Part shown: in pieces, positions 60,235 through 64,000 of the stretch
Numbering within the stretch: position 1 is the stretch's first letter
How the letters are laid out: every line of letters begins with the position of its first letter
Notes under the pieces: model-generated
Seen by the model: only the letters and a program-made list of their open reading frames with translations
The model's database searches: none
Told to the model about the DNA's origin: nothing
Translations under genes and position numbers: made by a program
Assembly (NCBI RefSeq): GCF_001634365.1
Contig: NZ_CP014578.1
Span: 1,984,001-2,048,000 of the forward strand
DNA: 64,000 nt
DNA from: Paraburkholderia phytofirmans OLGA172
Lineage (GTDB): Bacteria; Pseudomonadota; Gammaproteobacteria; Burkholderiales; Burkholderiaceae
Direction: 5' to 3'

Positions 60235-60760
60235 TCGCAATTTTCCTTATGTGAATGCGAGGTTTCGGCGGCGGCCCGATCCAGAATACGTTGCGGCGGA
60301 TCGAGGCTCCACGTCAGTGGCTACATACCCGTCGGCGAATTGAAGCGAGCGCCGTGGCAGCCATTGTAAAAAGGATGTTCACGTCAGCGCGCGCGAGATA
60401 GGAAAGATAATACCTGGCGCATGACCGACAGCCTGTTGAAAGCCGCATCAAGTCGATTTGTTCGACCATTGCCGTACATTTAATCGTATGGGCGGATCGT
60501 ACCGGCGCCAAAAAGGCCCACTATATCGGCAGTGTGAGGTTGAGTATCGCACTGGCGCGAGTTGTCAGCATTATTTTGGCCGTCGAAGGTTACACCTGTG
60601 CGCCGCAGCAAACGTGAGTCAATGCGGCACACCCCGAAGACGGCGGAAATACGCTGGGTAACCGGGCCAACGGCGTTCGACGGGACGCGGCGGCACGGTT
60701 GGCGTGCCGTCCCATCGCGTTCGAACGGCTTTGCACGGAAGCAATCAAGCGGAGAAGCGA
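60235..60760. other. Divergent control region of uraH and the deaminase
   Basis: About 525 bp between divergent genes. No supported gene. The part from 60380 to 60560 is relatively AT-rich and should hold both promoters. No palindrome like those at the GntR gene was recognised. Confidence 0.4.
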
Positions 60761-62158
60761 ATGACGATGGAGCAGGCGGCTATCAGGCCAAACAAGCCTA
60801 AGAAAACGATGCTGGTGAAGCATGCGGACGTGCTGGTCACGATGGACGGCGCCCGGCGCGAACTGCGCGACGGCGGCATATATATCGAGGACAACCGCAT
60901 CGTCGCGGTCGGGCCGACAGCGGAATTGCCGCAAACGGCCGACGAAGTGCTGAACATGCGCGGCCACCTGGTGATTCCAGGGCTGGTGAATACGCACCAC
61001 CATATGTATCAGAGCCTGACGCGCGCGATTCCGGCTGCGCAGAACGCGGAGCTGTTCGGCTGGCTGACCAACCTCTACAAGGTGTGGGCGAACCTCACAC
61101 CGGAGATGATCGAAGTCTCGACCTTGACGGCGATGGCCGAACTGTTGCTGTCCGGTTGCACGACTTCGAGCGACCATCTGTATATCTACCCGAACGGCAG
61201 CCGCCTCGACGACAGCATCGTCGCGGCAGAGCGGATCGGCATGCGTTTTCACGCAGCGCGCGGCAGCATGAGCGTGGGGCAGAAGGACGGCGGTTTGCCG
61301 CCGGATTCGGTGGTCGAGCGTGAAGCGGACATCCTGAAGGACACGCAGCGTCTGATCGAGACGTACCACGACGAAGGGCGTTACGCGATGTTGCGCGTGG
61401 TGGTGGCGCCGTGCTCTCCGTTCTCGGTGAGCCGCGATCTGATGCGCGAATCGGCGGTGATGGCGCGGCATTACGGGGTGTCGCTGCACACGCACCTGGC
61501 GGAGAACGTCAACGACATCGCGTACAGCCGCGAGAAGTTCGGCATGACGCCGGCCGAGTATGCGGAAGACCTCGGCTGGGTCGGTCACGATGTATGGCAT
61601 GCGCACTGTGTGCAACTCGACGACGCGGGCATTGAACTGTTCGCCCGCACGGGCACCGGCGTGGCGCATTGCCCGTGTTCGAACATGCGGCTGGCGTCGG
61701 GGATTGCGCCGGTCAAGCGGATGCGCGCGGCCGGTGTGCCGGTGGGCCTGGGCGTCGACGGTTCGGCCTCGAACGACGGCGCGCAAATGGTCGCGGAAGT
61801 GCGCCAGGCGCTGCTGCTGCAGCGGGTCGGCTTTGGGCCGGACGCGATGACCGCGCGTGAAGCCTTGGAGATTGCGACGCTAGGCGGCGCGAAGGTGCTG
61901 AATCGCGACGACATCGGCGCGCTGGCGCCGGGCATGGCAGCGGATTTCGTGTCCTTCGATCTGCGTCAGCCGCTGTTTGCGGGCGCGTTGCACGATCCGG
62001 TCGCGGCACTGGTGTTCTGCGCGCCGTCGCAGGTGAGCTATAGCGTGATCGGCGGCAAGGTGGTGGTGAAGAATGGCCAGTTGACGACGCTGGAACTCGG
62101 GCCGGTCATCGAGCAGCACAACCGGTTGGCAAAGACGCTTTACGAAGCGGCAGCGTAA
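60761..62158 (+). CDS. 8-Oxoguanine/guanine deaminase-like amidohydrolase
   Basis: A 465-residue amidohydrolase-superfamily deaminase. Metal ligands are in NTHHHMYQSL (His79/His81), HTHLAEN and HCVQLDD, with the fourth in GLGVDGSASND. HLYIYPNGSRLDDSIVAAERIG and RFHAARGSMSVGQKDGGLPPD match the bacterial 8-oxoguanine deaminase group. That reaction yields urate directly, which PuuD would consume. Guanine or another azapurine remain possible substrates. GGAG precedes the ATG at 60761. Confidence 0.88.
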   Translation: MTMEQAAIRPNKPKKTMLVKHADVLVTMDGARRELRDGGIYIEDNRIVAVGPTAELPQTADEVLNMRGHLVIPGLVNTHHHMYQSLTRAIPAAQNAELFGWLTNLYKVWANLTPEMIEVSTLTAMAELLLSGCTTSSDHLYIYPNGSRLDDSIVAAERIGMRFHAARGSMSVGQKDGGLPPDSVVEREADILKDTQRLIETYHDEGRYAMLRVVVAPCSPFSVSRDLMRESAVMARHYGVSLHTHLAENVNDIAYSREKFGMTPAEYAEDLGWVGHDVWHAHCVQLDDAGIELFARTGTGVAHCPCSNMRLASGIAPVKRMRAAGVPVGLGVDGSASNDGAQMVAEVRQALLLQRVGFGPDAMTAREALEIATLGGAKVLNRDDIGALAPGMAADFVSFDLRQPLFAGALHDPVAALVFCAPSQVSYSVIGGKVVVKNGQLTTLELGPVIEQHNRLAKTLYEAAA

Positions 62159-62196
62159 GCGCAATGATGGAGTGAGAGCGAAATAGAAGAAGCAGG

Positions 62197-62231
62197 TCTA
62201 TCGGCCTCCACGCAGACTGGATGCCGATAGA
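62197..62231. repeat. 9-bp inverted repeat between convergent genes
   Basis: TCTATCGGC (62197-62205) and GCCGATAGA (62223-62231) with a 17-nt loop. It lies between the deaminase and the minus-strand LysR gene. No T-run is present, so it may protect transcript ends rather than terminate. Confidence 0.55.
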
Positions 62232-62245
62232 ACGCAGAGCAAAGA

Positions 62246-63178
62246 TCAGGGCTTATCGATCAGCGTCTTGGTCGCCTCGGCAACCAGACTGCGCAGCCAG
62301 CGCACTTCGTCGGAATAATGCACGCGCTCGTGCCACAACTGGTAGTACTGCATCGGCGGGAAATCGAGCGGGGCGGGCACCACGGTCAGCGGCAGGAACT
62401 TGGCGTAGTAGTCGGCAAACAGGCGCGTCGTCGTGAAGATCAGATCGGATTTGATCAGCACGTAAGGCGCCAGATTGAAGTACGGCAACGTGACGACCAC
62501 GTGACGCTTTAACCGCTCGCGCGCGAGATGCACGTCGATCGCACCCCGTTGGCCCACCGAGTAAGGAGTAGGCGCAAGATGCGGCGCATTCAGGTACTGG
62601 TCGAGCGTCAACCCGCCGCGTTTGGCGAACGGATGCACATTGCTCATCAGGCAGACGATCTGATCGACGAACAGATTAGACAGGTGCAATTGCTCCGGCG
62701 GCTCCGGCCAGTTGCCGACCACGATGTCGAGCTTGCCGTCCTCGAGCGCGAGTTCGTAGTCGAACGCCGGCCCGAGCGAGTGAAATTCAAGCGTCGCATT
62801 CGGCGCGGCCTGACGAAAGCGCTCCACCACCGTCGGCACGAACAGCACGTTCAGGTAGTCCGGGCAGCCGATCCGGTAGCAACGGATCGACGTGGCCGGA
62901 TCGAAGTTGTGCTGCTGGAACTTGATGCGTTCGATCTCGCGCAGCGCGTTTTGCACCGGTTCGAGCAGGCGCAGGCCGTACTCGGTCGGCACCATGCCGG
63001 ATTTGCCGCGCACCAGCAGCGGGTCGCCAGTGATGTCGCGCAAACGGCGCAGCGCCGCGCTGATGGCGGGTTGCGATTGATTCAGTTTGACGGCCGCGCG
63101 CGTGACGCTGCGTTCCATCAACAGGGTGTGCAAGACGCGTAGTAGGTACGTATCGATCGCCTCGCGTTGCTGACTCAT
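62246..63178 (-). CDS. LysR-family transcriptional regulator
   Basis: A 310-residue LysR protein. The helix-turn-helix is LLRVLHTLLMERSVTRAAVKLNQSQPAISAALRRLRDITGDPLLVRGKSGMVPTEYG. GGAG precedes the ATG at 63178; the longer frame from 63247 has no site. The effector domain begins about residue 90. Position between the deaminase and the divergent ABC importer suggests it regulates purine/nucleoside uptake or catabolism. Confidence 0.9.
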   Translation of the reverse strand: MSQQREAIDTYLLRVLHTLLMERSVTRAAVKLNQSQPAISAALRRLRDITGDPLLVRGKSGMVPTEYGLRLLEPVQNALREIERIKFQQHNFDPATSIRCYRIGCPDYLNVLFVPTVVERFRQAAPNATLEFHSLGPAFDYELALEDGKLDIVVGNWPEPPEQLHLSNLFVDQIVCLMSNVHPFAKRGGLTLDQYLNAPHLAPTPYSVGQRGAIDVHLARERLKRHVVVTLPYFNLAPYVLIKSDLIFTTTRLFADYYAKFLPLTVVPAPLDFPPMQYYQLWHERVHYSDEVRWLRSLVAEATKTLIDKP

Positions 63179-63429
63179 GACTTCTCCGAAATATATGTTC
63201 TGGCTGATCGAGCGGGCGTGGGTGTATATGGCTTTTAATATGAACACAAAACCACGTCAAGAGTGGGATACCCGCAGAGCACGCTGCGGCGGGGGTTTGC
63301 GGGGAATTTTGACGGCTCGACTGAGTGGGTCGATTTAGGTATTGTCATCCGGTTGTGGTGACGGATCGCTTGCTGACGGGGCGGGCGGACGCGCCGTGAC
63401 CGGCAGTCTCTGACGTACTACGGAATCAC

Positions 63430-64000
63430 ATGAGCGACTCTTCTTATAGCGACGGCGCCGCCGCGCAGCCGGCAAACAGGCCGGAACAGGCGGCGCCCAG
63501 GTTGATGCTTCAGGGCATCACCAAACAATATCCGGCCGTGCGTGCCAACGACGACGTCACATTGATCGTCGCGCCGGGTGAAATCCACGCTGTGCTCGGC
63601 GAAAACGGTGCCGGCAAAAGCACGCTGATGAAAATCATCTACGGCGCGGTGCGGCCCGACGCTGGCGAGATCCGCTGGGAAGGCCAGCCGGTCGAGATCG
63701 CGAGCCCGGCGGCGGCGCGCAAGCTCGGCATCGGCATGGTGTTCCAGCATTTTTCGCTGTTCGAGACGCTCACGGTCGGCGAAAACATCGCGCTTGCGCT
63801 CGACGAACCGTTCGATCTGAAGACGCTTTCGAGGCGTATCCGCGAAGTCTCCGCCGACTATGGCCTCGACATCGACCCGCAACGTCACGTGCACAGCCTG
63901 ACGGTGGGCGAGCGGCAACGCGTCGAAATCGTGCGTTGCCTGCTGCAGAACCCGCGTCTCCTGATCATGGACGAACCGACTTCGGTGCTCACGCCGCAAG
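63430..64000 (+). CDS. ABC transporter ATPase, BMP/nucleoside type, N-terminal part
   Basis: The first 190 codons of a gene cut by the right edge. Walker A is LGENGAGKST (Lys63), the signature is LTVGERQRVEIVR and Walker B is LLIMDEPTSV. Phe-rich VFQHFSLFETLTVGENIAL is typical of the duplicated ATPases of YufO/NupO-type importers with BMP-family binding proteins, which carry nucleosides or purines. Divergent from the LysR gene over about 250 bp. The remaining transporter genes probably follow outside the window. Confidence 0.88.
   Translation, partial: MSDSSYSDGAAAQPANRPEQAAPRLMLQGITKQYPAVRANDDVTLIVAPGEIHAVLGENGAGKSTLMKIIYGAVRPDAGEIRWEGQPVEIASPAAARKLGIGMVFQHFSLFETLTVGENIALALDEPFDLKTLSRRIREVSADYGLDIDPQRHVHSLTVGERQRVEIVRCLLQNPRLLIMDEPTSVLTPQ

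Noticed and set aside
58150..60369. A 739-codon plus-strand open frame opposite puuD and uraH
   Set aside because: It is Arg/His-rich, has no ribosome site or family motif, and overlays two well-supported genes on the other strand; high GC keeps antisense frames open.
60590..61786. A 398-codon minus-strand frame opposite the deaminase
   Set aside because: Antisense of an intact amidohydrolase with all metal ligands; no independent evidence.

Overview
The window looks like a chromosomal segment of a high-GC betaproteobacterium of the Burkholderia/Paraburkholderia group. Evidence is the Burkholderia-type trimeric porin, the DUF2844, DUF3443 and DUF4148 families, the codon bias, and a purine-catabolism cluster of the kind found in that group. 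No rRNA, tRNA or CRISPR array was seen.

The left third (1-37.5 kb) is accessory and mosaic. Positions 1-11.7 kb hold a catabolic island: tautomerase, two alpha/beta hydrolases, an NTF2-like protein, an SDR, an EthD-like protein, an acyl-CoA ligase, an MFS permease, a porin and a flavin reductase. It has its own MarR and TetR regulators. Two operator families recur there: a 17-bp box three times and a WATTCC-N8/9-GGAATW palindrome three times. The MarR gene's own promoter carries both. Positions 12.2-15.4 kb hold a secreted DUF2844/DUF3443 pair between inverted 133-bp fragments of one defective IS5-type transposase; the DUF3443 lipoprotein has the hallmarks of a two-lobed pepsin-like aspartic protease. 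Positions 15.5-28.4 kb hold oxidoreductases (two Old Yellow Enzymes, a quinone-oxidoreductase-like MDR, three SDRs) with LysR, TetR and AraC/GlxA regulators and several decayed IS elements. A 3 x 49-bp tandem array of perfect hairpins lies in the divergent promoter region of the AraC gene. Positions 28.7-37.6 kb hold a thiolase, a truncated ligase, an NmrA-like protein, two LysR genes, a hydrolase, small unknowns and a PlsC-type acyltransferase.

The middle (37.9-45.6 kb) starts with a 10 x 14-bp minisatellite. It is followed by a co-oriented set: AstE/AspA-type deacylase, GNAT acetyltransferase (lacking its third helix), amino-acid-type binding protein, two flavin-dependent monooxygenases, and a fused permease-ATPase. 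The combination matches the logic of thioether amino-acid salvage: import, N-acetylation, oxidative C-S cleavage, deacylation.

The right third is largely core. It holds ThpR, a DUF1992 protein, TadA with a long low-complexity tail, and LdcA. It then holds a nearly complete urate-to-glyoxylate route: GntR regulator, NCS1 permease, racemase, PuuE, UraD, Alc, AllA on the plus strand; PuuD and UraH on the minus strand; and an 8-oxoguanine/guanine-deaminase-like enzyme. A hipBA toxin-antitoxin operon with four operator copies sits inside this cluster between allA and puuD. The window ends in the ATPase gene of a probable BMP-type nucleoside/purine importer, next to a LysR gene.

All product names come from reading motifs in the translations; no database search was run.
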